DNA of 64,000 nucleotides, taken from contig CP102281.1 in NCBI GenBank assembly GCA_025150425.1, forward strand, positions 1,116,001 to 1,180,000, in the 5' to 3' direction. The DNA is from [Eubacterium] siraeum (lineage in GTDB: Bacteria > Bacillota > Clostridia > Oscillospirales > Ruminococcaceae). The notes below the pieces were generated by a model, which ran no database searches, was not told the origin of the DNA, and was given only the letters and a program-made list of their open reading frames with translations. A program made the translations under genes and the position numbers. Shown here in pieces: positions 45,631 through 55,137 of this stretch (position 1 is its first letter; the number at the start of each line of letters is the position of its first letter).

Positions 45631-45915
45631 TTATTCCTGAGTTTCAGCCTCAGGCTCTTTTTCTTCTGCTGTTTCAGCTTCAGCGGCATCTTCAGCCTTT
45701 TCTTCTTCAGGCTTGTTCATTACCTCTGCAGGATCAAGAACTTCATCGTCATCATCAAAGAATTCGTCATCGAAATCTTCGTCGCTGTCCATAATGTCAT
45801 CGAACTGATCGTAAGCGATCTCCTTTTCTGTCTTCTTCTTGAGATATATAAAGACAGCCGCAACAGCACCGAGTACTGCAAGTGTGCCTATGGCAAAACC
45901 GGTAAATGCTTTCAT
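45631..45915 (-). CDS. Small single-TM protein with acidic tail
   Basis: About 94 residues from ATG 45915 (GAAAAGAGG upstream beats the earlier ATG). One membrane helix (GFAIGTLAVLGAVAAVFIYL) near the N terminus is followed by KKKTEKE and a long Glu/Asp-rich tail (FDDEFFDDDDEVLDP). The topology suggests an anchored cytoplasmic acidic tail. It stands alone with its own promoter. Function unknown. Confidence 0.65.
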   Translation of the reverse strand: MKAFTGFAIGTLAVLGAVAAVFIYLKKKTEKEIAYDQFDDIMDSDEDFDDEFFDDDDEVLDPAEVMNKPEEEKAEDAAEAETAEEKEPEAETQE

Positions 45916-45960
45916 TTTAAACCTCTTTTCCGGTGCTTTCACACCAACTTTATTGTAATT

Positions 45961-45989
45961 ATTATACTATATTCACTTCGGTTTTTCAA
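45961..45989 (-). promoter_or_regulatory. Promoter of the small acidic membrane protein
   Basis: On the minus strand TTGAAA, 17 bases and TATAAT. Confidence 0.75.
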
Positions 45990-46026
45990 GTGCTTTTTAT
46001 CAATATGAGCATATTAAACAAAATTA

Positions 46027-46782
46027 TTATAGGTTTCCTGTTAAATTCATCAATACGGCAAGTGCCGCAACAGGTGCCGTTTCGCATCTTAAGATGCGTT
46101 CGCCCAGATGTACAGCGGTAGCCCCTTTTGAAAGTGCATAATCTACTTCCTCTTTTTCAAAGCCGCCCTCACTGCCGATGAATACAGCAATCTTCTTATA
46201 TGAAAGGTCAAGCTCCGACAGCTTCTTTCCTCCGCATTCATAGAAAATTATCGGCAAGGTGTCGCTGTCGATGCTGTTTACTGCGGATTTAAAATCCGTA
46301 AACGGCATAACTCCGGGAATTTTTCCTCTGCCGCACTGCTTTGACGCTTCATACGCTATCCGCTGTAAGCGTTGTACCTTTTTATCGGCACTTTTAGCGT
46401 CCGGTCTTGAAACACAACGTTTTGACAGGAACGGTACTATTCTCACCGCACCAAGCTCAGTTGCTTTCTGAACGATAAAATCCAGCTTATCGTTTTTGGG
46501 AACGGCCTGAAACAGCGTTATTTCAACATCCGGTTCTGCTAAGTTGTCCTTTTTATCGAGTATACCAAACTCTATTGCGTTTTTGTTTTCTAAGGAAGAA
46601 AGCTCGCAAAGGTAATCGTGTCCGTTTTTGTCGCAGATTATTGCCTTGTCGCCCTTTCTCATTCTGAGTACCTGAGCGATATGCTTTGAGTCCTCGTCAT
46701 TCATATATATTATTCTGTCGTTTTCGTCTATTGTATCCGAGAAAAATCTTGGATACCTCCATTTTTCGAGTTCTTCAGCCAT
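46027..46782 (-). CDS. rsmE: 16S rRNA (uracil1498-N3)-methyltransferase
   Basis: About 251 residues from ATG 46782; the site AAAGGAG lies 6-7 bases upstream, making the longer frame unlikely. The SPOUT methyltransferase knot is shown by IAVFIGSEGGFEKEEVDYALSKGA and LGERILRCETAPVAALAVLM. The N-terminal PUA-like domain has HIAQVLRMRKGDKAIICDKNGHDYLCE. It starts 11 bases after recG. Confidence 0.95.
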   Translation of the reverse strand: MAEELEKWRYPRFFSDTIDENDRIIYMNDEDSKHIAQVLRMRKGDKAIICDKNGHDYLCELSSLENKNAIEFGILDKKDNLAEPDVEITLFQAVPKNDKLDFIVQKATELGAVRIVPFLSKRCVSRPDAKSADKKVQRLQRIAYEASKQCGRGKIPGVMPFTDFKSAVNSIDSDTLPIIFYECGGKKLSELDLSYKKIAVFIGSEGGFEKEEVDYALSKGATAVHLGERILRCETAPVAALAVLMNLTGNL

Positions 46783-46792
46783 ATATTCTCCT

Positions 46793-48826
46793 TTAAGCAT
46801 TTGGTGCATTTTCAAATAAATTGTTTACCATTTCTGTATAACAGCGGTTTTCGGGCTTTTCAAGACGGCTGTCATCACGCAGAATATCGTCGGCCGCTTC
46901 GCCCGTCATTTTCAGTATATCAAGGTCTGCGTAAATATCTGCGATTTTAAGCTGCGGCAGACCGTGCTGTTTACTGCCGAAGAAATCACCGGGTCCACGC
47001 AGTTTCAGATCCTCGTTTGCGATTTCAAAGCCGTCCGAGGTCTTTACCATTGTATCCATACGCTGTTTTGTGTAATCGCTTTTATTATCTGTGACAAGGA
47101 TACAGTGCGATTGCTCGGTACCTCTGCCTACTCTGCCTCTCAGCTGATGGAGCTGTGACAGCCCGAACTGTTCGGCATTTTCGATCACCATTACAACGGC
47201 ATTCGGAACGTCTACACCGACCTCTATTACCGATGTCGCAACAAGGACTTTCAGCTTATTGTCCTTAAAATCCTGCATAACTGCGTCCTTGTCTGCCTGC
47301 TTCATCTTTCCGTGAAGAAGCCCTGTCGGAACATTGGCAAGGCAGGTATTTTGAAGCGAATTTATATATTCTGTCGCCGCCGCTTTTTCGGATACGCCTT
47401 CTTCGATAAGAGGGCAGACGATATACGCCTGAAAGCCGTTGTTGACATATTTCAGGATGAATCTGTACAGCCTTTCACGGTAGCTTGTATCAACGGCATA
47501 TGTTCTTATCGGCAATCTGCCTTTCGGCATTTCGTCAAGTATGGATATATCAAGGTCGCCGTAGATTATCATTCCGAGCGTGCGTGGAATAGGCGTAGCT
47601 GACATTACGAGAACGTGAGGCTCGTTGCCTTTTGAGCCGAGTGCCGCACGCTGACCCACTCCGAATCTGTGCTGTTCATCGGTTATTACAAGTCCGAGAG
47701 AGCTGAACCTTGTGCTTTTCTGAATAAGTGCCTGAGTACCGACGGCAACGTCAATCTGCCCGTCGGCTATAAGCTGTCTTATCTGCTTTTTCTGAGCGGG
47801 TGTCTGTGAGCCTGTAAGCAGAGCAATAGTCACTCCGAGCGGAGCTAAGAACTTGTAAAGCGTGTCGTAGTGCTGTTTTGCCAGAATTTCGGTCGGTGCC
47901 ATAAGAGTAGATTGATAGCCGTTAAGGTATGCAAAATAAGCCGCACCTGCTGCCACGGCGGTTTTACCCGAGCCGACATCGCCCTGCAACAGCCTGTTCA
48001 TCGGAACGGATTTCTGCATGTCGTCACAGCATTCCGATATGGCTCGTATTTGTGCGCCTGTCAGAGTGAAGGGCAGAGAGGAGTAGTATTCATCTATGCT
48101 CTTGCTTTCCATAGGTGCGCCGGCAAGTCTTTTTTTGCGGTTTTTCATAGATTTAAGGCCAAGCTGTAAAAGAAACAGCTCTTCAAAGGTCAGACGATAT
48201 TTTGCCTTGTCATACTGTTCCTTGTTCTCCGGAAAATGAATCCAACGTAAAGCATTATCATAGGAAATAAGGCTGTATTTATCCATAAGCGTGTCGGAGA
48301 GATGCTCAGGAAAGGTAAAATCACGCAGTACGTTTTTAATACAGTTTGACATAATGCCTTGAGATATACCTGTTGTCAGGCTGTAGCGAGGCATCAGCTT
48401 ATTGGGGTCTTGAGAATCTATAAAAACAGGCGAGTTCATTTCTTTTCTCAGAAAATCTCCCGCCATCTTGCCATAAAAGCAATATTCATTGTCGAGCTTA
48501 AGCCTTGTGAAAGAATAATCGCTGTTGAAGAATGTTATCAGCATATCGCCTGTGCCGTCGCTGACAAGCACTTTGAATATATTGATCCTGCCGTAGTATG
48601 CAGGAAATTTCTTCGTGACAATCGCTTTTACAACGTGATTTTCGCCGTCATTTACCAGATCCGATATTGCGGTTGTTTCGTTGAAGTCGATATATCCTCT
48701 CGGATAATGCTCGGCAAGCTGTAAAGCCGTTGTTATGCCGAGCTTTTCGAGTAGCTTTGCTCGTTTTTCACCGACTCCCTTGATATAGCAGACAGGGGAG
48801 TCGGGAATCTTTTTTATTTCATTCAT
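46793..48826 (-). CDS. recG: ATP-dependent DNA helicase RecG
   Basis: 677 residues, standard length. It remodels stalled forks and Holliday junctions. The N-terminal wedge/OB domain, Walker [15 protein letters not shown], the DEQH box in [38 protein letters not shown] and QLRGRVGRG are all present. It is followed by rsmE and preceded by the fakA gene (4-base gap), the usual Firmicute order. Confidence 0.96.
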   Translation of the reverse strand: MNEIKKIPDSPVCYIKGVGEKRAKLLEKLGITTALQLAEHYPRGYIDFNETTAISDLVNDGENHVVKAIVTKKFPAYYGRINIFKVLVSDGTGDMLITFFNSDYSFTRLKLDNEYCFYGKMAGDFLRKEMNSPVFIDSQDPNKLMPRYSLTTGISQGIMSNCIKNVLRDFTFPEHLSDTLMDKYSLISYDNALRWIHFPENKEQYDKAKYRLTFEELFLLQLGLKSMKNRKKRLAGAPMESKSIDEYYSSLPFTLTGAQIRAISECCDDMQKSVPMNRLLQGDVGSGKTAVAAGAAYFAYLNGYQSTLMAPTEILAKQHYDTLYKFLAPLGVTIALLTGSQTPAQKKQIRQLIADGQIDVAVGTQALIQKSTRFSSLGLVITDEQHRFGVGQRAALGSKGNEPHVLVMSATPIPRTLGMIIYGDLDISILDEMPKGRLPIRTYAVDTSYRERLYRFILKYVNNGFQAYIVCPLIEEGVSEKAAATEYINSLQNTCLANVPTGLLHGKMKQADKDAVMQDFKDNKLKVLVATSVIEVGVDVPNAVVMVIENAEQFGLSQLHQLRGRVGRGTEQSHCILVTDNKSDYTKQRMDTMVKTSDGFEIANEDLKLRGPGDFFGSKQHGLPQLKIADIYADLDILKMTGEAADDILRDDSRLEKPENRCYTEMVNNLFENAPNA

Positions 48827-48829
48827 AAA

Positions 48830-50464
48830 TTATTCTACTGATATGAGATAGTAGTATACGGGCTGACCGCCGTTTACAAGTACAATTTCAATATCATTGC
48901 TTATCTTGGCTCTGAGCGCTTCAAAAGCGGCCTGAGCGGTTTCGTCGGTAACGTCGCTTCCGTAAATAATCGTGATATATGATGAGCCTGAACGAATCAG
49001 CTTTTTGGTTATCTTGATGAGCGCTTTTGTAACATCCTTTTCAACAAAGGCGAGCTTGCCGTTTTCCATAGCAAGAATTTCGCCCTTCTTTATCTGCTTG
49101 CCCTCAAAATCACTGTCACGGACAGCAAATGTTATTGAGCCTGAGCCGACGTTATCAAGCGCCTTTGTCATATTTACGCCGTTTGTGCTGAAATCGCTGC
49201 TTTCATCAAAGGCGAGCATAGCTGTGATACCCTGCGGTATGGTTCTTGTCTGTAAAACGATAACGTTTCTGTCGGTGAGCTTTACAGCCTGCTCAGCCGC
49301 CATAATTATATTCTTGTTGTTGGGAAGAACAAAAATGTTTCTTGCGGGGGTAGCGTTGATAGCTTCAAGAATATCCTCTGTCGAGGGGTTCATTGTCTGA
49401 CCGCCTCTTACTATCACGTCAACACCGAGATCCTTGAACAGATCCTCAAGTCCGGCACCGGATGTAACTGACACAAAGCCAAAATCCTTGACAGGCTCTG
49501 CGGGAGCAAGCTTTTGCTTCTTCTGCATTTCAGCCTTTGCCGCTGCGCCCTTGTGCTGTTCTTTCATATTCTCGATCTTGAGGTTTATGAGCGAGCCGTA
49601 AAGGATACCTTCTTCAAGCGCCTTACCGGGATGCTCTGTATGAACGTGAACCTTTATGATGCTGTCATCATCAACGACCACAACACAGTCGCCTATTGAT
49701 TCAAGGAAAGCACGGAGCTTTGTTGCGTCCTTGTTAACGTCGCTCTTTACAACGATAAATTCCGTACAGTAGGTGAATTCTATATCGGTTTCAAATGTAC
49801 CTGCGGCATTTGTTACGACAGCTTTTTCTGTTGCAGTTTCTTCCTTTGCACTAATCATCACTCCGCCGCAGATAACGGATGCCATACCCTTGAGGATAGT
49901 ATAGTATCCCATACCGCCTGCGTCTACAACTCCCGCTTTTTTAAGAACGGGGAGCATTTCGGGTGTCTGATCGAGAGTTTCCTTTGCGGCTGTTGTAAGA
50001 ACATCGAACAGTTCGGGGAAATCCTTGCACTGAGCGTCGTTTGCCTTTTCTGCGGCAACTCTTGCAACGGTGAGGATAGTACCCTCAGTGGGCTTCATTA
50101 CTGATTTATAAGCCGCCTCTGCACCTAATTTAAGTGCATTGCAGTAGTCTTCGACAGTAGCCTCGTGCTTTCCTGCAAGACCTTTTGAAAGGCCTCTGAA
50201 TAACAGTGAAAGGATAACGCCGGAGTTACCTCTTGCGCCTCTCAGCATAGCAGAAGCCGCTGTCTGTGCCACTGTTTCGACAGTTACGCTGTCACTGAGC
50301 ATATTAAGCTCAGCAACGGCATTTCTTATAGTCATCGACATATTCGTGCCGGTGTCGCCGTCGGGAACAGGGAACACGTTAAGCTCGTCTACGCTTTCTT
50401 TATTATTGATTATATTGTTTGCACCTGAGATGATCGCATCTCTGAGAATTTTTCCGCTTAGCAT
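48830..50464 (-). CDS. fakA: Fatty acid kinase catalytic subunit FakA (DAK2/DegV-linked)
   Basis: 544 residues. The N-terminal DAK2 domain has NVFPVPDGDTGTNMSMTIRNAV and RGARGNSGVILSLLFRG, which bind Mg-ATP. The C-terminal domain (about 350-540) is typical of the FakA/YloV family. It phosphorylates fatty acids bound by FakB (DegV) proteins; no fakB is in the window. It is 22 bases after the Asp23 gene, a conserved neighbour. Confidence 0.92.
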   Translation of the reverse strand: MLSGKILRDAIISGANNIINNKESVDELNVFPVPDGDTGTNMSMTIRNAVAELNMLSDSVTVETVAQTAASAMLRGARGNSGVILSLLFRGLSKGLAGKHEATVEDYCNALKLGAEAAYKSVMKPTEGTILTVARVAAEKANDAQCKDFPELFDVLTTAAKETLDQTPEMLPVLKKAGVVDAGGMGYYTILKGMASVICGGVMISAKEETATEKAVVTNAAGTFETDIEFTYCTEFIVVKSDVNKDATKLRAFLESIGDCVVVVDDDSIIKVHVHTEHPGKALEEGILYGSLINLKIENMKEQHKGAAAKAEMQKKQKLAPAEPVKDFGFVSVTSGAGLEDLFKDLGVDVIVRGGQTMNPSTEDILEAINATPARNIFVLPNNKNIIMAAEQAVKLTDRNVIVLQTRTIPQGITAMLAFDESSDFSTNGVNMTKALDNVGSGSITFAVRDSDFEGKQIKKGEILAMENGKLAFVEKDVTKALIKITKKLIRSGSSYITIIYGSDVTDETAQAAFEALRAKISNDIEIVLVNGGQPVYYYLISVE

Positions 50465-50486
50465 TAGTCAGATACTCTCCTTGATA

Positions 50487-50864
50487 TTATACTTTAACAG
50501 CATCGACAAAAACGTTTACCTTGTCAACGGTAAAGCCTGTTTCGTCTTCAACTGCAAATCTTACCTTATGAATGATGCTCTTTACTATCGTAGACACATT
50601 TACCCCGTACATTACGGAAATGTGAAGGTCAATATAGAGCTTGTCATTTTTATATCTTACCGTGACACCTTTTTCTGAAAGGATAGTCTTTTCGGCAAAT
50701 TTTTTGATGAATTTAAGAGGTACTTTTTCAACGAAGGTCTGTTTTGCGTCACCGGCATTCATTCCCACTATGCCGAAGCAATTTGTAACAGTTCCGCCGA
50801 TAAGGCTGTAGAAGAACTGCTTTGAATAGGTAATCGTTCCTAAGTGGTTGTTTATCGTGATCAT
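50487..50864 (-). CDS. Asp23/Gls24 family protein
   Basis: 125 residues. Small Asp23/YloU-type envelope or stress protein with VTNCFGIVGMNAG and KVNVFVDAVKV at the ends. AAGGAGG lies upstream of ATG at the right distance. It opens the operon asp23-fakA-recG-rsmE with the promoter at 50897-50925. Confidence 0.9.
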   Translation of the reverse strand: MITINNHLGTITYSKQFFYSLIGGTVTNCFGIVGMNAGDAKQTFVEKVPLKFIKKFAEKTILSEKGVTVRYKNDKLYIDLHISVMYGVNVSTIVKSIIHKVRFAVEDETGFTVDKVNVFVDAVKV

Positions 50865-50896
50865 TTGTATAACCTCCTTGTAAATCGGACTATATT

Positions 50897-50925
50897 ATTA
50901 TACTATATTTCACGGCAAATTTCAA
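50897..50925 (-). promoter_or_regulatory. Promoter of the asp23-fakA-recG-rsmE operon
   Basis: On the minus strand TTGAAA, 17 bases and TATAAT. Confidence 0.8.
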
Positions 50926-50939
50926 GCGTTAATGCCAAA

Positions 50940-51815
50940 TTACCGTTCAAGGACATAAACTCCGCAGCTGACAGGGCGTGTAGTAAAAATATGGGGATAT
51001 TTTCCCGACAGGATTTTTTTTGAATAGGCGGCTGTTTCTTCGCTTTCAAATACTCCGAAAACAACGCTTCCGCTACCTGTCATTTCCGATATTACGGCTC
51101 CGCTTTCAAGCAGGTCGGTTTTCATTTCTTCTATCCTGCTGTCGTGATAGATTTCTGTGAATACGTTGCTTATAAAGCCTGCACCTTCAGAAAGACTTCC
51201 GCAGACAATGCTGCTTACAAAATCGGCATAATGAGGATTTATCTCAGTCGGATTTTCATCGTATTTTGTGTAAGCCTCAGCCGTACTCAGAGTAAAATCG
51301 GGATAAATGCAGACAAATACGCAGTTTGTATCGCATTCAGCCGCAATCATATCTCCGCTTGTTATACTGTAAAGCGTGCCGCCTTTAATGCAGATAGGAA
51401 CATCTGCACCGATTTTATCACCGACAGCACACAATGCTTCGGCATCGAGTTTTTTACCGAACAGCTCATTTAGTGCGACAAGCGTTCCTGCACCGTCAAC
51501 GGAAGAACCGCCCATTCCTCCCATCAGAGGAACGTGCTTTTCAATATCAACAGCTATCTCGGCGGCAAGTCCGGTTGCATCGAAAAATGCTTTTGCGGCT
51601 TTCCATACGATATTCTTTTCATCGCACGGAATGTCGGGGTTATTGCAGGTTATCCTGCAATCGTAATTATCCGTACTCATAACGCTGACGGTTATATCAT
51701 CATAAATATCAACGCTTTGTGTCGCAATGTTGAGCGAATGTCTGCCGCTCGGCAGTCTGCCCGTTATGTCAAGAAACAGGTTCAGCTTTGCGTATGCTCT
51801 TACCTTTATTTTCAT
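50940..51815 (-). CDS. ispE: 4-diphosphocytidyl-2-C-methyl-D-erythritol kinase
   Basis: 291 residues. GHMP kinase of the MEP isoprenoid pathway: phosphorylates the 2-OH of CDP-methylerythritol. Typical segments: RAYAKLNLFLDITGRLPSGRHSLNIA at the N terminus (seen in pieces) and the ATP loop PLMGGMGGSSVDGAGTLVAL, plus ISEMTGSGSVVFGVF near the C terminus. It starts 3 bases after the aminotransferase gene ends. Confidence 0.92.
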   Translation of the reverse strand: MKIKVRAYAKLNLFLDITGRLPSGRHSLNIATQSVDIYDDITVSVMSTDNYDCRITCNNPDIPCDEKNIVWKAAKAFFDATGLAAEIAVDIEKHVPLMGGMGGSSVDGAGTLVALNELFGKKLDAEALCAVGDKIGADVPICIKGGTLYSITSGDMIAAECDTNCVFVCIYPDFTLSTAEAYTKYDENPTEINPHYADFVSSIVCGSLSEGAGFISNVFTEIYHDSRIEEMKTDLLESGAVISEMTGSGSVVFGVFESEETAAYSKKILSGKYPHIFTTRPVSCGVYVLER

Positions 51816-51818
51816 AGA

Positions 51819-52997
51819 TTACAGTACACCGAGGTCTTCAAGAAACAGCCTTATGCGTTCAAGCGCTGTCTTGATGTGCTGAAGCGAATATGCGTAGGAT
51901 ACACGGATGTAACCCTCTCCGCATTTTCCGAAAGCGTCGCCGGGAACAACGGCTACTCTGTGCTTTTCAATCAGCTGTTCGCAGAATTCCTGTGATGAAA
52001 GTCCTGTTTTCCTTATAGACGGGAAAATGTAGAATGCACCCTCCGGTTCAAAGCAATCAAGACCCATTTCATTGAAGCCTTTTACGATAAGACGTCTTCT
52101 CATATCGTATTCGCCACGCATATATTCAATGTCTTTTTTGCAATCCTTAAGTGCTGTTACTGCGGCATACTGGCTCATTGTGGGCGAACACATTATGCCG
52201 TACTGGTGAATCTTCAGCATCTGGGTAACAATAGGAGCGGGACCTGCGGCAAAACCGAGTCGCCAGCCTGTCATCGAAAACGCTTTTGAAAAACCGTTTA
52301 TAAGAACGGTACGTTCTTTCATGCCGTCTATTTCAACGATAGAACAGTGTTCCTCATCGCCGTAGGTAAGCTCTGAATATATCTCGTCGGAAATAATGAT
52401 TATATCTGTGCCTCTGATTACCTCCGCAATCGCTTCAAGGTCTGATTTTCTCATAACCGCACCTGTGGGATTGTTCGGGTAGGGAAGTACAAGAGCCTTT
52501 GTTTTTGAGGTTATATGTGCTTTCAGTGCTTCGGCAGTCAGCTTGAAGCCGTTTTCAACGCTTGTTTCTATAGCAACGGGTGTGCCGTTTGCAAGTGTTA
52601 CGATAGGACCGTAACAGACAAAGCTGGGCTGAGGGATAAGTACCTCATCGCCCGTATCAATGAGCGCTCTTATAGCAAGGTCTATCGCTTCCGAGCCGCC
52701 GACCGTTACAAGTATCTCGTGCAAGGGGTCGTAGCTGACGTGCAGTCTGTCATTGATATAGTCGTTGATAGCAATGCGAAGGTCGGCAAGACCTGCGTTT
52801 GCGGTATAGTTTGTACGTCCTTTTTCAAGTACTCTGATTGCTTCTTTTCTTATTGCCCACGGTGTCTTGAAATCAGGCTCACCGACCGACAGTGATATAA
52901 CATCATCATAGCTTGCGGCTATGTCAAAAAACTTTCTTATACCCGAAAACTGCAGATCCTGCACCTTTCGGGAAAGTATATTTTCATAATCCATCAC
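51819..52997 (-). CDS. Class I/II PLP-dependent aminotransferase
   Basis: 392 residues, fold type I. PLP-lysine lies in INGFSKAFSMTGWRLGFAAG, with ALVLPYPNNPTGAVM and IIISDEIYSELTYG. The profile fits aspartate/aromatic-type aminotransferases. The gene overlaps the Lrp-type regulator by 4 bases, so the two are co-translated, and ispE follows in the same direction. The amino-acid substrate is not readable from sequence. Confidence 0.92.
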   Translation of the reverse strand: MMDYENILSRKVQDLQFSGIRKFFDIAASYDDVISLSVGEPDFKTPWAIRKEAIRVLEKGRTNYTANAGLADLRIAINDYINDRLHVSYDPLHEILVTVGGSEAIDLAIRALIDTGDEVLIPQPSFVCYGPIVTLANGTPVAIETSVENGFKLTAEALKAHITSKTKALVLPYPNNPTGAVMRKSDLEAIAEVIRGTDIIIISDEIYSELTYGDEEHCSIVEIDGMKERTVLINGFSKAFSMTGWRLGFAAGPAPIVTQMLKIHQYGIMCSPTMSQYAAVTALKDCKKDIEYMRGEYDMRRRLIVKGFNEMGLDCFEPEGAFYIFPSIRKTGLSSQEFCEQLIEKHRVAVVPGDAFGKCGEGYIRVSYAYSLQHIKTALERIRLFLEDLGVL

Positions 52998-53479
52998 GGA
53001 GATACCAAACTCCTTTCGTCCGTGTTCTTCAAGAACATCTTGTCTTTTTCCTTATATCTGTGCAGAATGAAATGCGTTGTTGTGCTGAGAACACCGCCTA
53101 AAGGCGCTAATCTGTCCGTTACGAACATAGCTACATCACGCAGATTTGTACCCTTGATAGTTACGGCAAGGTCATAACCGCCGCTCATCAGGTATACCGA
53201 TGAAACCTCATCATACTGAGCGATAACTGCCGCTACATCATCATAGCCGCACTGTATTTCGGGGGAAACTCTGACTTCAATAAAGGCGCAGACGGAGTTT
53301 CTGTCGAATTCTTCTTCGTTGATGATTGCGGTATAGCCGATTATCATTCCGCTCTTTTCAAGCTCCGCTATCATCGCCGCCACATCGTCAGCCGAAGTAT
53401 CAAGCATCGCCGCCAGCTGTTCGTTTGAAAGTCTGGCGTCCTGTCTTAAAAGGTCAACAAGCTTTTCTTTCTTTGTCAT
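52994..53479 (-). CDS. Lrp/AsnC-family regulator
   Basis: 161 residues. N-terminal helix-turn-helix (LLRQDARLSNEQLAAMLDTSADDVAAMI) and a C-terminal RAM/AsnC ligand domain (VCAFIEVRVSPE, VYLMSGGYDLAVTIKGTNLRDVAMFV). Its stop overlaps the aminotransferase start, so it likely senses an amino acid and controls this operon. Confidence 0.9.
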   Translation of the reverse strand: MTKKEKLVDLLRQDARLSNEQLAAMLDTSADDVAAMIAELEKSGMIIGYTAIINEEEFDRNSVCAFIEVRVSPEIQCGYDDVAAVIAQYDEVSSVYLMSGGYDLAVTIKGTNLRDVAMFVTDRLAPLGGVLSTTTHFILHRYKEKDKMFLKNTDERSLVSP

Positions 53480-53495
53480 AATCTTATCCTCCGAA

Positions 53496-54317
53496 TTATT
53501 TTATGCTTATAAATGTGGGATTACGTTTCTTGAAAAATGCAAGTTCTGTAAAGCCCACATTTCTTGCGAGTTCTATAGCCTCCGGAATACCTTTTCCGAG
53601 GTCTTGCGTGCAATGTGCGTCCGAGCCGACAGTAAGTATTTTACCGCCAAGCTCTTTATAAAGTCTTACATAGTATTCATCTGGCAGCGTAAGACCTATC
53701 TTTTGCCTGAGTCCGCTAGAATTTATCTCGATACCTATATCGTTTTTTATAAGAGTAGAGAATATCTCCTTGATTATCGGAAGGTACTTGCTCATATCTA
53801 TGTAAAGTTCCGATTCGCCCACAATATAACGCAGAGGGTATGTCAGGTGACCCAGTACGTCAAATTCGCCCCACCGAGCCATTTCAAGCATTTCCTCAAA
53901 GTACAGCTTCATTATCATTTCGGGCTGTACCTCGTTATAATCAAGCAGATAAAAATCCTCCCAGCCGTTGCACATATGGAGCGAGCCGATTATAAAGTCA
54001 TAATCATAGCTTGACAGCATCCTTTTTGTAAGCTCCATATCCTGTAAAGGCTGACCCAGTTCAACACCGTATGCCATATTTATCTTATCCGCATACTTTT
54101 TAATAAGGGCAGGAGAGATCTCCGACGCTCGTTTTACAGGTTCTTCATAAAGATATTCCTCATCGTAGAATTTATTTATTTCAAGGTGATCTGTGAGCGA
54201 GTAATATCTGATACCAAGCTCTGTCGCTCGTCTGACCATTTCTTCCGGATCGTTACTGCCGTCGGGCGACAAATTTGAGTGATTGTGTACGTCCATCAGA
54301 ATTTCGGGGTCGTTCAT
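53496..54317 (-). CDS. PHP-domain histidinol-phosphatase-like protein
   Basis: 273 residues. Metal site of the PHP family: DVHNHSNLSPDGSNDPEEMV at residues 9-28 (in pieces), LTDHLEI, GSLHMCNGW and TVGSDAHCTQDLG. It fits the HisK/HisJ phosphatase type, but his genes are not in the window, so it may act on other phosphoesters. It precedes the Lrp gene. Confidence 0.85.
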   Translation of the reverse strand: MNDPEILMDVHNHSNLSPDGSNDPEEMVRRATELGIRYYSLTDHLEINKFYDEEYLYEEPVKRASEISPALIKKYADKINMAYGVELGQPLQDMELTKRMLSSYDYDFIIGSLHMCNGWEDFYLLDYNEVQPEMIMKLYFEEMLEMARWGEFDVLGHLTYPLRYIVGESELYIDMSKYLPIIKEIFSTLIKNDIGIEINSSGLRQKIGLTLPDEYYVRLYKELGGKILTVGSDAHCTQDLGKGIPEAIELARNVGFTELAFFKKRNPTFISIK

Positions 54318-54430
54318 ATTTGCTACCTTCCTTTTGCGGTTGTTCTATATCTATACATATTTTATTTTACCACAAACAAAGCTGTTTGTCTATTGTAATA
54401 TTCAAATTAATTGTGAAGATTGCAAAAAAA

Positions 54431-54455
54431 TACCGAGGAAATAAATTCCCCGGTA
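54431..54455 (-). terminator. Terminator after rex
   Basis: On the minus strand ACCGGGGAA and TTCCTCGGT pair with one mismatch and are followed by ATTTTTTT. Confidence 0.75.
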
Positions 54456-54460
54456 AGATT

Positions 54461-55108
54461 TTATTTGTCATTGTCAAGATTGTTGTTGACACCGTATGAA
54501 AGCGTCAGCAGGCTGTCGCCCAGATGAACGTTTTCAACGATTATGTTTTTATGCTCAACGTTAATGTCGTAGTGCGAGAAGTTCCAGAACGATCTCACAC
54601 CAAGCTCTGTAAGGCGGTCGACTATCTCCTTTGTAACCGATTTCGGTATACAAAGAACAGCAACCTCCGGCTTATTTTCACGGCAGAACTTTTCAAGATC
54701 GTCAATATCGGTTATTGTCAGCTTTCCGAGAGGATTTCCGACTATTTTCTTGTTGGAGTCGAATATACCGATAAGACTGCATCCGCTTTTTTCAAAATTA
54801 ATGTGAACGGCAAGCGCAGTGCCGAGATTACCCGCACCGATAAGAATCGTTTTTCTGTGCTTGTCAACGCCGAGAATACGTCCTATTTCTTTACGGAGTT
54901 CCGAAACATTGTAGCCGTAGCCCTGTTGCCCGAAGCCGCCGAAGCAATTGAGATCCTGTCTTATTTGTGATGCGGTAAGGTGCATTCTCTCCGATAATTC
55001 TCTTGAAGAAATCTTAGAGATCTGCTGATCCTCCAGCTCGCCGAGAAAGCGGTAGTAGCGGGGAAGTCTGCGTATTACTGAATTTGATATATTAATGCTT
55101 TTCGACAA
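54461..55108 (-). CDS. rex: Redox-sensing repressor Rex
   Basis: 215 residues. Winged-helix N terminus (VIRRLPRYYRFLGELEDQ, SSRELSERMHLTASQIRQDLNCFGGFGQQGYGY) and a Rossmann NADH site (ILIGAGNLGTALAVHINFEKSG). Rex releases DNA when NADH/NAD+ is high and controls fermentative genes. Its stop is followed by a terminator. It is 29 bases downstream of icd, an unusual place for rex. Confidence 0.95.
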   Translation of the reverse strand: MSKSINISNSVIRRLPRYYRFLGELEDQQISKISSRELSERMHLTASQIRQDLNCFGGFGQQGYGYNVSELRKEIGRILGVDKHRKTILIGAGNLGTALAVHINFEKSGCSLIGIFDSNKKIVGNPLGKLTITDIDDLEKFCRENKPEVAVLCIPKSVTKEIVDRLTELGVRSFWNFSHYDINVEHKNIIVENVHLGDSLLTLSYGVNNNLDNDK

Positions 55109-55137
55109 GATACTGCCTCCTTACAGTTTTATTGAAA

